Shown here: one piece after another, positions 34,239-43,324 of the stretch
How the letters are laid out: each line of letters begins with the position of its first letter
How positions within the stretch are numbered: the stretch's first letter is position 1
Source: Fimbriiglobus sp.
GTDB lineage: Bacteria; Planctomycetota; Planctomycetia; Gemmatales; Gemmataceae
DNA length: 64,000 nucleotides
Direction: 5' to 3'
NCBI GenBank assembly: GCA_022841795.1
Contig: JALHQU010000006.1
Coordinates: forward strand, 1 to 64,000
Program-made: the position numbers and the translations under genes
The notes under the pieces: generated by a model
What the model was told of the DNA's origin: nothing
What the model saw: the letters and a program-made list of their open reading frames with translations, nothing else
Databases searched by the model: none

Positions 34239-36974
34239 GTGGAACGCTACCTCGCGGGCTTGACCGCATTCCTGGTCGCACCCGCTCTCGGCCTCTTCGC
34301 CGCCGAGCCGGTCAAACCGAACGTCGTGTTCATTCTCGCCGACGACCTCGGCATCGGGAACGTCGGCTGCTATGGCGCAGACCATGGGAAGACGCCGAAC
34401 ATCGACGCACTGGCCAAGGGCGGCACCCGGTTCACACACGCCTTCACGCCCCCACTGTGCGGGCCGTCCCGCGCGGTGATCATGTCCGGGCGATACGCCT
34501 TCCGCACCGGGGCCACGAACCAGGACGCCACCGGGCAGATGAAGCCGACCGTCGAGACGTTCCTGCCGAAGGTGCTGAAGTCGGCAGGGTATGTCAGCTC
34601 TTCGGTCGGCAAGTGGGGGCAACTGCCCCTCGCCCCGGCGGACTGGGGGTTCGACGACTCGCTCCGGTTCCGGGGGAGCGGCGTCTATTGGAGCACGAAG
34701 GAGAAGGCGGAGTACTACCTGAACGAGGTGAAGAAGACACTCGCCGAGAAGGAGTACATGCCCGATCTGATGCACAAGCACGCCGTCGAGTTCATCACCG
34801 CGAACCGAGAGAAACCGTTCTTCCTGTACTACTCGCTGTCGCACGTGCACGCCGAGATCGTTCCCACCCCGGACAGTGTGGTGGAAAGCAAAGACCTGTA
34901 CGCCGACAACCTCGCGTACATGGATAAGCTGGTCGGCAAGCTGGTCGAGGAACTCGACCGGCTCAAGCTGCGGGAGAAGACACTGATCGTCTTCTGCGGC
35001 GACAACGGCACCGGTAAGGGGTACGCGAACACCTCGACCATCGGCGGGAAGCGGCTGGCCGGCGAGAAAGGGACGATGCTCGAAGGGGGTGCCCGCGTCC
35101 CGCTCGTCGTCAACTGGCCGGGCGTCACCCCGGCGGGCAAAGTGAGCGACGACCTGATCGACTCCAGCGACTTCCTCCCGACGATCGCCGAACTGGCCGG
35201 CGCGAAACTGCCGGAGAAGACGGTGATCGACGGCCGCAGTTTCTCCCCGCAAGTGCGGGGCGAGAAGGGCACGCCGCGGGACTGGGTGTTCATCGAACTG
35301 GCTCGCATGTGGTACGTCCGCGAGTCCGGCTGGAAGCTGAACCAGGCCGGCGAACTGTTCGACATGTCCGCCGCGCCGTTCGAGGAGAAACCCGTCCCCG
35401 CAGACAGGGCCGAGGCTGCCGCCAAGGCGGCCCGGACTCGCCTTCAGGCCGCGCTCGATAAGCTGAACCCGGCGGGTGGCATTCTCGACACCGGTGACGG
35501 AACCGGCCGGCACGCGAACAAGAAGAAGGACCCCGAACCGGCGAAGCCCCAGCCGCCGGCGAAACCGGCCGCGGCCAAGCCGAACGTGTTGTTCATCGCG
35601 GTCGACGACCTTCGCCCGGAGATGGGATGCTACGGCAACACGGTGGTAAAGACGCCGAACCTGGATCGGCTGGCCGCACGGGGCATGACCTTCACCCGCG
35701 CCTACTGTCAACAGGCGGTGTGCAGCCCGTCGCGGAGTTCGCTCCTGACCGGCAGGCGGCCGGACGCGACCAAGGTGTGGGACCTTGAAACACACTTCCG
35801 CACCGCGCTGCCGGACGCCGTGACGCTGCCGCAGCACTTCAAGGCGAACGGGTACCACACGGCGGCGCTCAGCAAGGTGTTTCACCGCGGGTTCGAGGAC
35901 GGCAGGTCGTGGAGTGAGCCGCACTGGTACCCGAACGGGCAGACGGTGGACACCGACCCGACGGACTGGACGAAACGTGTCGTCAAGAAGTATGGCCCCG
36001 GCGTAGACGCGAAAGCCGAGGACGGCAAAGGCCCGGCCTTCGAAGCGAGTGCGAAGGCCGACGACGAGTTGCCCGACGGGTTCACCGCCGCCGAGGCGGT
36101 GAAGCGGTTGAAGGAGTTGAAAGGGAAGGAGAAGCCGTTCTTCCTGGCGGTCGGTTTCCTGAAGCCACACCTGCCGTTTGTCGCGCCGAAAAGGTACTGG
36201 GACCTGTACGACGCGAGCAAGATTCCCGCACCCGCCACCGACAAGATGCCACAGGGCGCGCCGGCGTTCGCCGGGCACGTGAACGGCGAACTGCACAACT
36301 ACCGGGACGTGCCCAAGGACAACCCGATCCCGGCGGACTTCGCAAAGACCCTCCGCCACGGCTACTACGCGTGCGTCAGCTACACCGATGCCCAGGTCGG
36401 TCGTCTGCTGGACGCGCTCGAGAAGGAAGGGTTGGCCGACAACACGGTGATCGTGCTGTGGGGCGACCACGGCTGGCAACTCGGCGACCACGGGCTGTGG
36501 CACAAGCACACCAACTACGAGCTGGCCACTCGGGCTACGTTGCTGGTGAGCGTACCGAAGCAGAAGACGGCCGGGCAGAAGTGTGACGCCCCCGTCGAGT
36601 TCGTCGACGTCTACCCGACGCTGGCCGACGTGTGCGGGCTGCCGATCCCGGGCGGGCTTGACGGGGTGAGTCTGAAGCCGCAACTCGAAGACCCGAAGGC
36701 GTCGGGGAAGGTGGTCGCCATCAGCCAGTATCCGCGGTCCGCCGGAAAAGACGGGGGAGGTCCGGTGATGGGGTACAGCATCCGCGACGAGCGGTGGCGG
36801 CTGGTCGTGTGGCGGAGCCGCAAGGACGGCACGGTCGCTGCCACGGAACTGTACGATGAGAAAGATGACCCCGCCGAAACCGTCAACCTCGCCGAGAAGC
36901 CGGAACACAAACCGGTGATCGAGAAGCTCTCCAAGCACCTGCCGAAAGAGGTGCCACCCGTTCCGAAGAAGTGA
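34239..36974 (+). CDS. Tandem double sulfatase fusion
   Basis: One 911-residue protein from GTG 34239 contains two complete sulfatase domains. The first (about 26-400) has ADDLGIGNVGCYG and the formylglycine motif CGPSR at residues 74-78. The second (about 447-905) resembles iduronate-2-sulfatase, with AVDDLRPEMGCYG and CSPSR at 495-499, plus WGDHGWQLGDHGLWHKHTNY. They are joined by a Lys/Pro/Ala linker (KKKDPEPAKPQPPAKPAAAK). The signal peptide is LTAFLVAPALGLFAAEP. Two active-site cysteines suggest two linked desulfation steps on one glycan. I see no stop codon or frameshift between the domains. Confidence 0.9.
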   Translation: MERYLAGLTAFLVAPALGLFAAEPVKPNVVFILADDLGIGNVGCYGADHGKTPNIDALAKGGTRFTHAFTPPLCGPSRAVIMSGRYAFRTGATNQDATGQMKPTVETFLPKVLKSAGYVSSSVGKWGQLPLAPADWGFDDSLRFRGSGVYWSTKEKAEYYLNEVKKTLAEKEYMPDLMHKHAVEFITANREKPFFLYYSLSHVHAEIVPTPDSVVESKDLYADNLAYMDKLVGKLVEELDRLKLREKTLIVFCGDNGTGKGYANTSTIGGKRLAGEKGTMLEGGARVPLVVNWPGVTPAGKVSDDLIDSSDFLPTIAELAGAKLPEKTVIDGRSFSPQVRGEKGTPRDWVFIELARMWYVRESGWKLNQAGELFDMSAAPFEEKPVPADRAEAAAKAARTRLQAALDKLNPAGGILDTGDGTGRHANKKKDPEPAKPQPPAKPAAAKPNVLFIAVDDLRPEMGCYGNTVVKTPNLDRLAARGMTFTRAYCQQAVCSPSRSSLLTGRRPDATKVWDLETHFRTALPDAVTLPQHFKANGYHTAALSKVFHRGFEDGRSWSEPHWYPNGQTVDTDPTDWTKRVVKKYGPGVDAKAEDGKGPAFEASAKADDELPDGFTAAEAVKRLKELKGKEKPFFLAVGFLKPHLPFVAPKRYWDLYDASKIPAPATDKMPQGAPAFAGHVNGELHNYRDVPKDNPIPADFAKTLRHGYYACVSYTDAQVGRLLDALEKEGLADNTVIVLWGDHGWQLGDHGLWHKHTNYELATRATLLVSVPKQKTAGQKCDAPVEFVDVYPTLADVCGLPIPGGLDGVSLKPQLEDPKASGKVVAISQYPRSAGKDGGGPVMGYSIRDERWRLVVWRSRKDGTVAATELYDEKDDPAETVNLAEKPEHKPVIEKLSKHLPKEVPPVPKK

Positions 36975-37147
36975 GCCGCCGTGGAATGGCCCCGGTCGCT
37001 GCGGGCCGGCCGAGGGTAGGGTCGGCGGGTGGGTCGTCCGCATCTCCGCCGCCGTGTCCGAGGTGACCAGGCCGCGGGGTCGGCCGACATGAGGCAGTAC
37101 AAGGACGGGCGGTGAGTCAGCCCCGCACACCGCACCCGAGGTGAACG

Positions 37148-38470
37148 ATGCTCGAAGTCGGCAGTTTTCGCGCCGCCCTGCACGGCGGGGTGTCGCGGCG
37201 TGCGTTCCTCGCCGCCGGCGCTCTCGCCCCGGCCGCGCTCGGCCTGCGAGCGGCCGCGGCCGAGCCATCCGCGAAACCGGCGTCGGTCATCCTCCTCTGG
37301 CTGTGGGGCGCGCCGAGCCACCTGGACACGTTCGACCCGAAGCCGAAGGCGGCGGCGGAGATCCGTGGGCCGTTCGGCACCATCCCCACCAAGACGCCGG
37401 GGGTGCGGTTCACCGAACTGTTCCCGAAGACGGCCGCCCGGCAGGACCAGTTCGCCCTCATCCGGTCGATGGTGAACGCCGACGGCGACCACCTGAAGGC
37501 GGGGTCGATCGGCCTGACCGGAATGCTCGAGGGGAAGACGGCCGAGGTGCCGAACTTCGGCTCCATCATCGCCCGGCACCGGGGCGAGAAGGAGTTGCCG
37601 TCGTTCATGGCCATCGGCCGCGGCAACCCGCGGGACGTGGTCGGCCCGGTGCGGGGGTTCGGCGGCGGCACCTGGGGGCGGAACTACGACCCGCTGCTCG
37701 TCGGCTGCTCGGAGTTCGGCGAGACGGACATCCCGGCCCTCAAACTGCTCGACGGCCTCTCTCCGGCGGCACTCGACGACCGCCGCAAGCTGCTCGGCGG
37801 CCTCGACCGCCTGAACCGCGCCGCCGACCAGCCGGCGTTCGACAGGTGGGACGCCACCCAGAAGCGGGCCTACTCCCTGCTCACCACCCCGGAGGCGCGG
37901 GCCACGCTCGACCTGTCGCGGGAGAAGCCGGCCGCGCGGGAGGCGTACGGGCAGACCTCCTTCGGGCAGAGTTGCCTGCTCGCCCGCCGGCTGGTGCAGG
38001 CCGGCGTGCCGTACGTGCAGGTGAACTGGAGCCAGTACGTGGAGGCGATGACGCCGAACTGCGACTTCGGCTGGGACACGCACGTGTTCAACTTCGACCT
38101 GCTCCCCGACCGGCACGGCCCGATCTTCGACCGGGTGTACGCCGCCCTGCTCGACGACCTGAAACAGCGGGGGATGCTCGACCGCACCCTGGTGGTGGCG
38201 ATGGGCGAGTTCGGGCGGACGCCGAAGATCAACGGGCAGGCGAGCCGCGACCACTGGCCGCAGTGCTACTTCTCCCTGTGGGCCGGGTGCGGGGTCCGCG
38301 GCGGGGCGGTGATCGGCGACAGCGACGCCACCGGCAGCGCCCCGCTCACCGAGGCGATCACCCCCGGCATGGTCGGCGCGACCATCCTCCAACTGGCCGG
38401 GGTGGACAGCCAGGCGCGGGCGGAGCTGCGGGTGCTCCCCGGCACGAGGGTCATCCATGAGCTTTTCTAA
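37148..38470 (+). CDS. DUF1501 family exported protein
   Basis: This 440-residue DUF1501 protein has a twin-arginine leader (SRRAFLAAGALAPAALGLRA) and family motifs LWLWGAPSHLDTFDPKP, GPVRGFGGGTWGRNYDPLLV, CLLARRLVQAGVPYVQVNWS and VVAMGEFGRTPKING. It is a paralogue of the proteins at 7697 and 40918. A TolB-like gene overlaps its last 14 nt, so the two are probably translated together. Biochemical activity is unknown for the family. Confidence 0.9.
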   Translation: MLEVGSFRAALHGGVSRRAFLAAGALAPAALGLRAAAAEPSAKPASVILLWLWGAPSHLDTFDPKPKAAAEIRGPFGTIPTKTPGVRFTELFPKTAARQDQFALIRSMVNADGDHLKAGSIGLTGMLEGKTAEVPNFGSIIARHRGEKELPSFMAIGRGNPRDVVGPVRGFGGGTWGRNYDPLLVGCSEFGETDIPALKLLDGLSPAALDDRRKLLGGLDRLNRAADQPAFDRWDATQKRAYSLLTTPEARATLDLSREKPAAREAYGQTSFGQSCLLARRLVQAGVPYVQVNWSQYVEAMTPNCDFGWDTHVFNFDLLPDRHGPIFDRVYAALLDDLKQRGMLDRTLVVAMGEFGRTPKINGQASRDHWPQCYFSLWAGCGVRGGAVIGDSDATGSAPLTEAITPGMVGATILQLAGVDSQARAELRVLPGTRVIHELF

Positions 38471-39266
38471 CCCGACCCGCCTGACGACGGACGGCACCCT
38501 CAAGCAAGACCCGGTCTACCTGACGGGCGGCGACCTCGTCTACACCCTGCTCGAATCGCCGGTCCAGATGCGGCTGATGCGGCTGAAGGCGGGGGAGAAG
38601 AAGCCGTCGCCCCTGCACCCGGACGCGACCACGAACGAGTTCGAGGTCACATTCACCGCCGACGGGAAGTCCGTCGCCTTCGTCCAGAGCCGCGGCAACC
38701 TGAACATGAAACTGGTCCTCCGCGACGCGGCAACCGGCAAGGATGCGGTGTTCGACCCCGGCGGCGGGTTCGCCGCCGTCCGCCGGCCGAGCTTCCACCC
38801 GAAGGGCGACCGCGTCTGTTTCGCCATCCCCGCCGCCGCCGGGCAGGAGATCGCGAGTGTCGGGAAGGACGGCAAGGACCGCCAGACGCTCACCACCGGC
38901 GGGATCAACAACTGGCCGGCGTACTCCCCGGACGGCTCCCGCATCGCCTTCTGCTCCAGCCGCGACGGGGAGTTCGACCTGTACGTCATGACCGCCGAAG
39001 GCACCGACGTGAAGCGGGTGGTGAAACTGACAGGGATGCAGGCCCGGCCGTGCTGGTCGCCGGACGGGAAGCGGATCGCCTTCACCTGGAACGCCGACGG
39101 CAAGTACGAGATTCACGCGGTCAACCTGGACGGCACCGGGCTGGTGCGGCTGAGCGACGGGTTCGAGCGGGCCGACTACCCGACGTGGCACCCCGACGGC
39201 CGCGCGCTGGCGTTCGTCGGCGAGCGCGACGGCCGGTTCGACCTGTACAGCATCGCTACCAGATGA
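38457..39266 (+). CDS. TolB-like WD40/PD40 propeller protein
   Basis: The 269-residue protein has repeated PD40-type blades, e.g. TFTADGKSVAFVQSRGNLNM, FHPKGDRVCFAIPAAAG, YSPDGSRIAFCSSRDGEFDL, WSPDGKRIAFTWNADGKYEI and WHPDGRALAFVGERDGRFDL. No signal peptide is visible, which is unlike most TolB proteins, so it may be cytoplasmic or translated with its DUF1501 neighbour. The ATG at 38457 lies inside the end of the DUF1501 gene. Decayed sequence follows directly. Confidence 0.85.
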   Translation: MSFSNPTRLTTDGTLKQDPVYLTGGDLVYTLLESPVQMRLMRLKAGEKKPSPLHPDATTNEFEVTFTADGKSVAFVQSRGNLNMKLVLRDAATGKDAVFDPGGGFAAVRRPSFHPKGDRVCFAIPAAAGQEIASVGKDGKDRQTLTTGGINNWPAYSPDGSRIAFCSSRDGEFDLYVMTAEGTDVKRVVKLTGMQARPCWSPDGKRIAFTWNADGKYEIHAVNLDGTGLVRLSDGFERADYPTWHPDGRALAFVGERDGRFDLYSIATR

Positions 39267-39280
39267 TTGGGGCGACCTGC

Positions 39281-39392
39281 ACCGAGAACGCCCCCGTCCG
39301 CCGCGGCAGGTGGGTCGGCGAACCGCTGCTCGCGGGCGTCGTACCGGACCTGCTCTTCTGCGTCGATGCGAATGTCCCCGAGAACCACGACC
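39281..39392 (+). pseudogene. Remnant of a DUF1592/DUF1588-type cytochrome protein
   Basis: ENAPVRRGRWVGEPLLAG, then VDANVPE, matches the conserved PVRRG-W-LE-LLGTPPPPPP-NVPE segment of DUF1588 in large planctomycete cytochrome proteins. The rest of the gene is missing or out of frame. Such genes usually pair with DUF1552 genes; a possible DUF1501/1552-type remnant occurs 3 kb downstream. Confidence 0.5.
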
Positions 39393-39572
39393 GCACCTTC
39401 CGCACACAAGGCCGAATCACTACCCAGGGCATGGCCAGAATGCCCGGAGGTGATTCGTCTGCAACGTGTGGGGGCTTTCGATCCGCTTGCCGGCATGGTA
39501 TTTCAGGTGCTCGAGTGCAGTCGGGCGACTCCGACAACGGACATTTCTCACAGGGTCGTCAGGTTGGACAGA

Positions 39573-39597
39573 TGGTAGTTGACGGAGGACTCGAACT
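39573..39597 (-). other. tRNA 3'-end-like fragment with CCA
   Basis: The minus strand reads GAGTTCGAGTCCTCCGTC followed by AACTACCA: a T loop, 3' T-stem strand, acceptor strand GTCAACT, discriminator A and CCA. The 5' T-stem strand pairs poorly and no 5' acceptor strand is found. It is a fragment, possibly an old attachment site. Confidence 0.4.
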
Positions 39598-39675
39598 CAC
39601 CGAGACTGTGCCGAGGCCGATACGGTCACTCCGCTTGCTGTCAGCTGGCGGTAGTCGGCACGGGAGTCCGTCATC

Positions 39676-40893
39676 ATGTCGAGAACGCTGCTGGTTTCAA
39701 CGTGTGTCGCGCTGCTGTTGCCGCTCGGTGCGGAACCGTGTCGAGCGGCCGAACCGGCCAAAAAGAAGCTTCAAATTTACATCATGGCCGGCCAGTCGAA
39801 CATGGTCGGCCACGCGCAGTTCCCAACCATCCCGGCCCTGCTGACGGCCGAGGAACCCGGGGTCAAAGAACTCGCGAGGTTGGTCTTCAAGGACGGCGCG
39901 ATTGCCCCTGAAGATACGAAGGACATGATCGAGGTCCGTGTCAATCGCGACGCACTCGACGGCGACTTGCGTGGCAAGAAGATCGTCGGCGACGACAAGA
40001 TCGCGGCGGCGCAAGCCGAGTTGAAGGACCTCCAGGCGAAGGTTGATGCCCGGACCAAGAAGATCAAGGACGCGTTCAGCGTCTCCAAGCGGGTTTACAT
40101 CACGTCCATCGCCGACGGGCACAAGCGGTCGGGGCCGCTCACCTTGGGGTACGGTGCCAGCCCCGAGAAAATCGGCCCGGAACTCGGCTTCGGCCTCTCG
40201 CTTGAGCAGAAGACCGACGCGCCGATTCTGCTGATCAAGACCTCCTGGGGCGGCAAATCCCTCCACTACGATTTCCGTCCGCCTTCTGCCGGTCCGTACG
40301 AGTTGAGCAAGGCGCAAGCCGACGGGAAGGACGCGACGAAAATCAAAGAGAACGCCGGCTTGAACTACCGGATGATGAACGAGGCTGTGCGAGACGTGCT
40401 CAAGGACCTGAAGAAGCACCACCCCGATTACGACGCCGCGGCCGGTTACGAGATCGCCGGGTTTGTCTGGTTCCAGGGCTTCAACGACCAGTTCGATCCG
40501 GCCTTCCACGGCAACTACAAGGCGAACATGATCGCCTTCGTGAAGGACGTTCGGAAAGAGTACGAGGCCCCGAACCTGCCGTTCGTCATCGGCGTGCTCG
40601 GGACCAGCGCGACCAAAGAGGAGGTGGACAAGAACCCGGTTTCCCTAGGTCAGCGAGCCGCGGCCGAGGCACCCGAATTCAAGGGCACCATCGCGAGCGT
40701 CGAGAGTTACCCGTTCTACGCGCTCGACGCGCTGGCGATGTGGAAGGACGGGACGTGGAGCAAGAAGCCGGTCGAGTTCTCGCAGATCGGCAGCGACCGC
40801 CCCTACCACTACATGGGCAGCGGCAAGTTCTTCGTCCGCCTGGGCGACGCGTTGGGGACCGCGATGGTCGATCTGCGGAAGAAGCAGAAGTAG
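39676..40893 (+). CDS. SASA-family acetylesterase
   Basis: The 405-residue protein has a signal peptide (LLVSTCVALLLPLGAEPCRA) and the SASA-type SGNH hydrolase motif IMAGQSNMVGH at residues ~37-46, with LLIKTSWGGKSLHYDF and VWFQGFNDQFD as later blocks. A charged helical insertion lies at about 100-135 (AAAQAELKDLQAKVDARTKK). Probable substrate is an O-acetylated sugar of exported glycans. It lies 25 nt ahead of the next DUF1501 gene on the same strand. Confidence 0.88.
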   Translation: MSRTLLVSTCVALLLPLGAEPCRAAEPAKKKLQIYIMAGQSNMVGHAQFPTIPALLTAEEPGVKELARLVFKDGAIAPEDTKDMIEVRVNRDALDGDLRGKKIVGDDKIAAAQAELKDLQAKVDARTKKIKDAFSVSKRVYITSIADGHKRSGPLTLGYGASPEKIGPELGFGLSLEQKTDAPILLIKTSWGGKSLHYDFRPPSAGPYELSKAQADGKDATKIKENAGLNYRMMNEAVRDVLKDLKKHHPDYDAAAGYEIAGFVWFQGFNDQFDPAFHGNYKANMIAFVKDVRKEYEAPNLPFVIGVLGTSATKEEVDKNPVSLGQRAAAEAPEFKGTIASVESYPFYALDALAMWKDGTWSKKPVEFSQIGSDRPYHYMGSGKFFVRLGDALGTAMVDLRKKQK

Positions 40894-40917
40894 CAACCGG
40901 GGGCCACGCCGGTACCG

Positions 40918-42294
40918 ATGTTGTCGAAAATCACACAACTACAGCGGCGGACTTCGATGAGCATGGCCTCGCGTCCCGTCACCCGTCGGGGCTTGTTCGC
41001 ACTCGGGGGCCTATCCCTCGGAGTCCTGTCTCCGCTTGGGCTGTCGCTGCCACGAGTGCTGGCGAACGAGTCGAGGAGTCGCGGCAAGAAGCAGATCAAC
41101 GTCATCTTCCTGTTCCTGCAAGGCGGTGCCAGTCACATCGACATGTACGACATGAAGCCGGACGCGCCGGACGACATCCGCGGGAAGTACTCCTCCGCGG
41201 CCACCAATCTCACCGGGTTGCAGTTGAGTGACCAGTTGCCGAGGCTCCGCACCTGCGCCGACAAGTTCTCCCTGATCCGCTCGATGTACACCGCCAAACC
41301 CGTCGATCACGGCGAAGGCGACGTCCACCTGATGTGCGGCAGCCCGGTCGACAAGAACCTCCAGGCACCCGGCATCGGCGCGGTTCTGAGCATGCAGCAG
41401 AAACTGGACTCCCGATTCCTCCCGTTCGTGCACATGGGGAACATGAAGCACCCCGCCCATAGTGCCCCCGGGCACGGCGGGTTCCTCGGTCGCCAGTACG
41501 ACCCGTACGTGCTCACCCAGGATCCGAACTCGCCGACCTTCGCGGTGCGGGAGTTCGAGCCCGACCCCGATGTCGATGTGAGCCGACTCGCCGGGCGCAA
41601 GACGCTGCTCCGCTCACTGGATCGTTACCAGGCCGAGCGAGAAAGTGCGCCGGAGTCTGCTCACTCGCGGGACACGTTCGCCGAACACGCCTTTCAACTG
41701 GCGACCTCGCCGAAGGCCAAGGAGGCGTTCGATCTGTCGCGGGAACCGACCAAGCTCCGCGACACGTACGGGCGCAACCGGGTCGGGCAGGGGATGCTCC
41801 TGGCTCGCCGGCTGATCGAGGCCGGCGTGCGGTTCGTAACGATCCAAGGGTACGTGGACACCGGGATCTACGCCTGGGACCACCACTGGGGGATCTTCGG
41901 GCACCTCGACAAGCAGTTGCCGATTTACGACCAGTGCTATTCCGCCCTGTTGAACGACCTTTCCGACCGCGGGCTACTCGACACCACGCTCGTCATCACG
42001 GCGGGCGAATTCGGGCGCACCCCGAAGCTGAACAAGGACAAACAGGGACCCGGACGCGACCACTGGTCGAACTGCTTCAGTCTCACGATGGGCGGGGGTG
42101 GGGTGAAGACGGGACAGGTGATCGGCGCCAGCGATCGTCTCGGAGCCGTGCCGAAAGAACGCCCCGTGTCCGTCGCCGACTTCGTGGCCACGGTCTATGA
42201 CGCGTTGGGACTCGACCCCCATGCGGAATTCGTGGCGCAGGGCCGCCCGATGAAAATGCTCCCGACGGGAACCCCGGTGAAAGAGCTGTTCTAG
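40918..42294 (+). CDS. DUF1501 family exported protein
   Basis: This 458-residue DUF1501 protein has a twin-arginine-like leader (VTRRGLFALGGLSLGVLS), then FLFLQGGASHIDMYDMKP, GHGGFLGRQYDPYVL, RDTYGRNRVGQGMLLARRL, VITAGEFGRTPKLN and GRDHWSNCFSLTMGGGG. Internal ATGs at 40957 and 40963 are possible starts. It lies close behind the SASA gene and may share its transcript. Downstream are remnants of further exported-protein genes. Confidence 0.88.
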   Translation: MLSKITQLQRRTSMSMASRPVTRRGLFALGGLSLGVLSPLGLSLPRVLANESRSRGKKQINVIFLFLQGGASHIDMYDMKPDAPDDIRGKYSSAATNLTGLQLSDQLPRLRTCADKFSLIRSMYTAKPVDHGEGDVHLMCGSPVDKNLQAPGIGAVLSMQQKLDSRFLPFVHMGNMKHPAHSAPGHGGFLGRQYDPYVLTQDPNSPTFAVREFEPDPDVDVSRLAGRKTLLRSLDRYQAERESAPESAHSRDTFAEHAFQLATSPKAKEAFDLSREPTKLRDTYGRNRVGQGMLLARRLIEAGVRFVTIQGYVDTGIYAWDHHWGIFGHLDKQLPIYDQCYSALLNDLSDRGLLDTTLVITAGEFGRTPKLNKDKQGPGRDHWSNCFSLTMGGGGVKTGQVIGASDRLGAVPKERPVSVADFVATVYDALGLDPHAEFVAQGRPMKMLPTGTPVKELF

Positions 42295-42311
42295 CCGCCG
42301 ACTCCTGTGCT

Positions 42312-42575
42312 GTGGGAGGCCGACACAGGTTGGCGCTGATGCGATTCCCCGACCGGGCGTTCCTGTTCGCCGGCGGCAAGAACATGAAACTGAAGACGGG
42401 CGGCCGCTACCTCCGCTACCCGGACTCCGGCAACAAGGGGCACAAGACCATCGGCAACTGGTACAACACGCTCCTGCGGGCCAACGGCTCCACGCCCCAG
42501 GATCACTTCGGTCATGGCGATCCGAACTTGAAGGAGCTGGATCTCAAAGGCCCCTTGCAGGAACGGACCGGCTGA
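42312..42575 (+). pseudogene. C-terminal remnant of a DUF1501/DUF1552-type protein
   Basis: From about 42330 the frame reads FPDRAFLFAGGKNMKLKTGG, RYLRYP, GHKTIGNWYNTLLRANG, DHFGHGD and LDLKGPLQE. This corresponds to the last ~80 residues of planctomycete DUF1501/DUF1552 proteins, whose remaining several hundred residues are absent here. The upstream part of the ORF is not protein-like. It is a decayed gene end. Confidence 0.6.
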
Positions 42576-42616
42576 CGGAGAGTCTGGAACCGAATCGAAA
42601 CCCACCGGAGGAGCCG

Positions 42617-42787
42617 ATGACCCGGTTCGTGATCCCCCTGGCCGCCGGTCTGACCGCCGCGGCCCCGCTGCCGGCGCAGGACCTGGACGCGCTCGCCGGC
42701 AAGCGGGTGGTGGATGAATACAATAGTAGTCCAAGGGTCGCTATGGCCGCCGAAGTAGACGGACTCTCGCGCTCGACCAACGGGTGA
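42617..42787 (+). pseudogene. 5' remnant of an exported protein gene at the island junction
   Basis: ATG 42617, behind GGAGGAG, begins a signal peptide (TRFVIPLAAGLTAAAPLPAQ) and DLDALAGKRVVDEYNS, but the gene ends after 56 codons and no domain is formed. The loss occurs at about 42720, where chromosomal-type genes give way to the plasmid-type region. Confidence 0.5.
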
Positions 42788-42810
42788 CGGAAATCGTGTG
42801 ACCGCAAAGA

Positions 42811-42832
42811 ACCCGTGCCTTGCGACACGGGT
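42811..42832 (-). terminator. Hairpin terminator, 7-bp stem
   Basis: ACCCGTG and CACGGGT form a perfect stem around an 8-nt loop, 24 nt beyond the stop codon of the first minus-strand gene of the plasmid-type region. It marks that gene cluster's transcript end. Confidence 0.5.
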
Positions 42833-42856
42833 GGGGTCCGAGCGGGGCGGTCCCCC

Positions 42857-43324
42857 TCACGTTTCGAGGTCTTCCAAGAACGCGTCGGCCAGTTCCTCCC
42901 AGTTCACGTCGTCGAGGGCGGAGCGGAGCAGGTCGGCGAAGGCGGACGGCTGGTCCTTCAGCGGGTTCAACTCGGCGAGGTACTCCTGGAGTCGGTCCGC
43001 CAGCATGAACCGCCGGGCCTGCTCCCGCGTCCAGATGCCGTCGTGCACCTGGTCGCAGGTGTCGGCGTCCTCGACCGTCTCGCGGGCCAGTCGGCGGCAG
43101 AACAGCCAGGTACCTTCGTCGTTGCTCAGCCACAGGTGGACGGCCCACGTCGCGTAGTTCGTCCACCCCTGGTGCGTGTCGTCGGTCGGGGCGTCCGGAA
43201 CCGTCGGGAACGCTCCGCCCCGGCTCAGCCAGTCGAGCAGCGCTTCCAGCCGGGCGAAGGCGGTCTCGCGGTCCTGGGTCCGCAGTGCGTCCAGCAACTC
43301 AGTCAGGGCGGCCGTCGGGTCCAT
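42857..43324 (-). CDS. DUF7249-like small protein
   Basis: The 155-residue protein contains GWTNYATWAVHLWLSNDEGT at about residues 52-71, the hallmark of small DUF7249-like proteins common on plasmids and phages, with a downstream helical part (DRLQEYLAELNPLKDQPSAF, LADAFLEDLE). GGAGGAGGG precedes the ATG. It overlaps the zinc-ribbon gene upstream by 26 nt, so they form one cassette. Function unknown; cytoplasmic. Confidence 0.75.
   Translation of the reverse strand: MDPTAALTELLDALRTQDRETAFARLEALLDWLSRGGAFPTVPDAPTDDTHQGWTNYATWAVHLWLSNDEGTWLFCRRLARETVEDADTCDQVHDGIWTREQARRFMLADRLQEYLAELNPLKDQPSAFADLLRSALDDVNWEELADAFLEDLET

Larger units (their letters stand above)
39267..39675. other. Decayed intergenic region
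   Basis: This ~410-nt stretch has no intact gene. It holds a short DUF1588-like remnant and a tRNA 3'-end-like fragment (both listed), then the upstream region of the SASA gene. Frames over the remnant contain out-of-frame continuations, so it is not functional. Confidence 0.6.

Noticed and set aside
34125-37268. 1047-codon minus-strand open frame
   Set aside because: Antisense to the double sulfatase, with shadow composition and no motif.
39573-39597. Functional tRNA gene
   Set aside because: No 5' acceptor, D arm or anticodon arm can be found.
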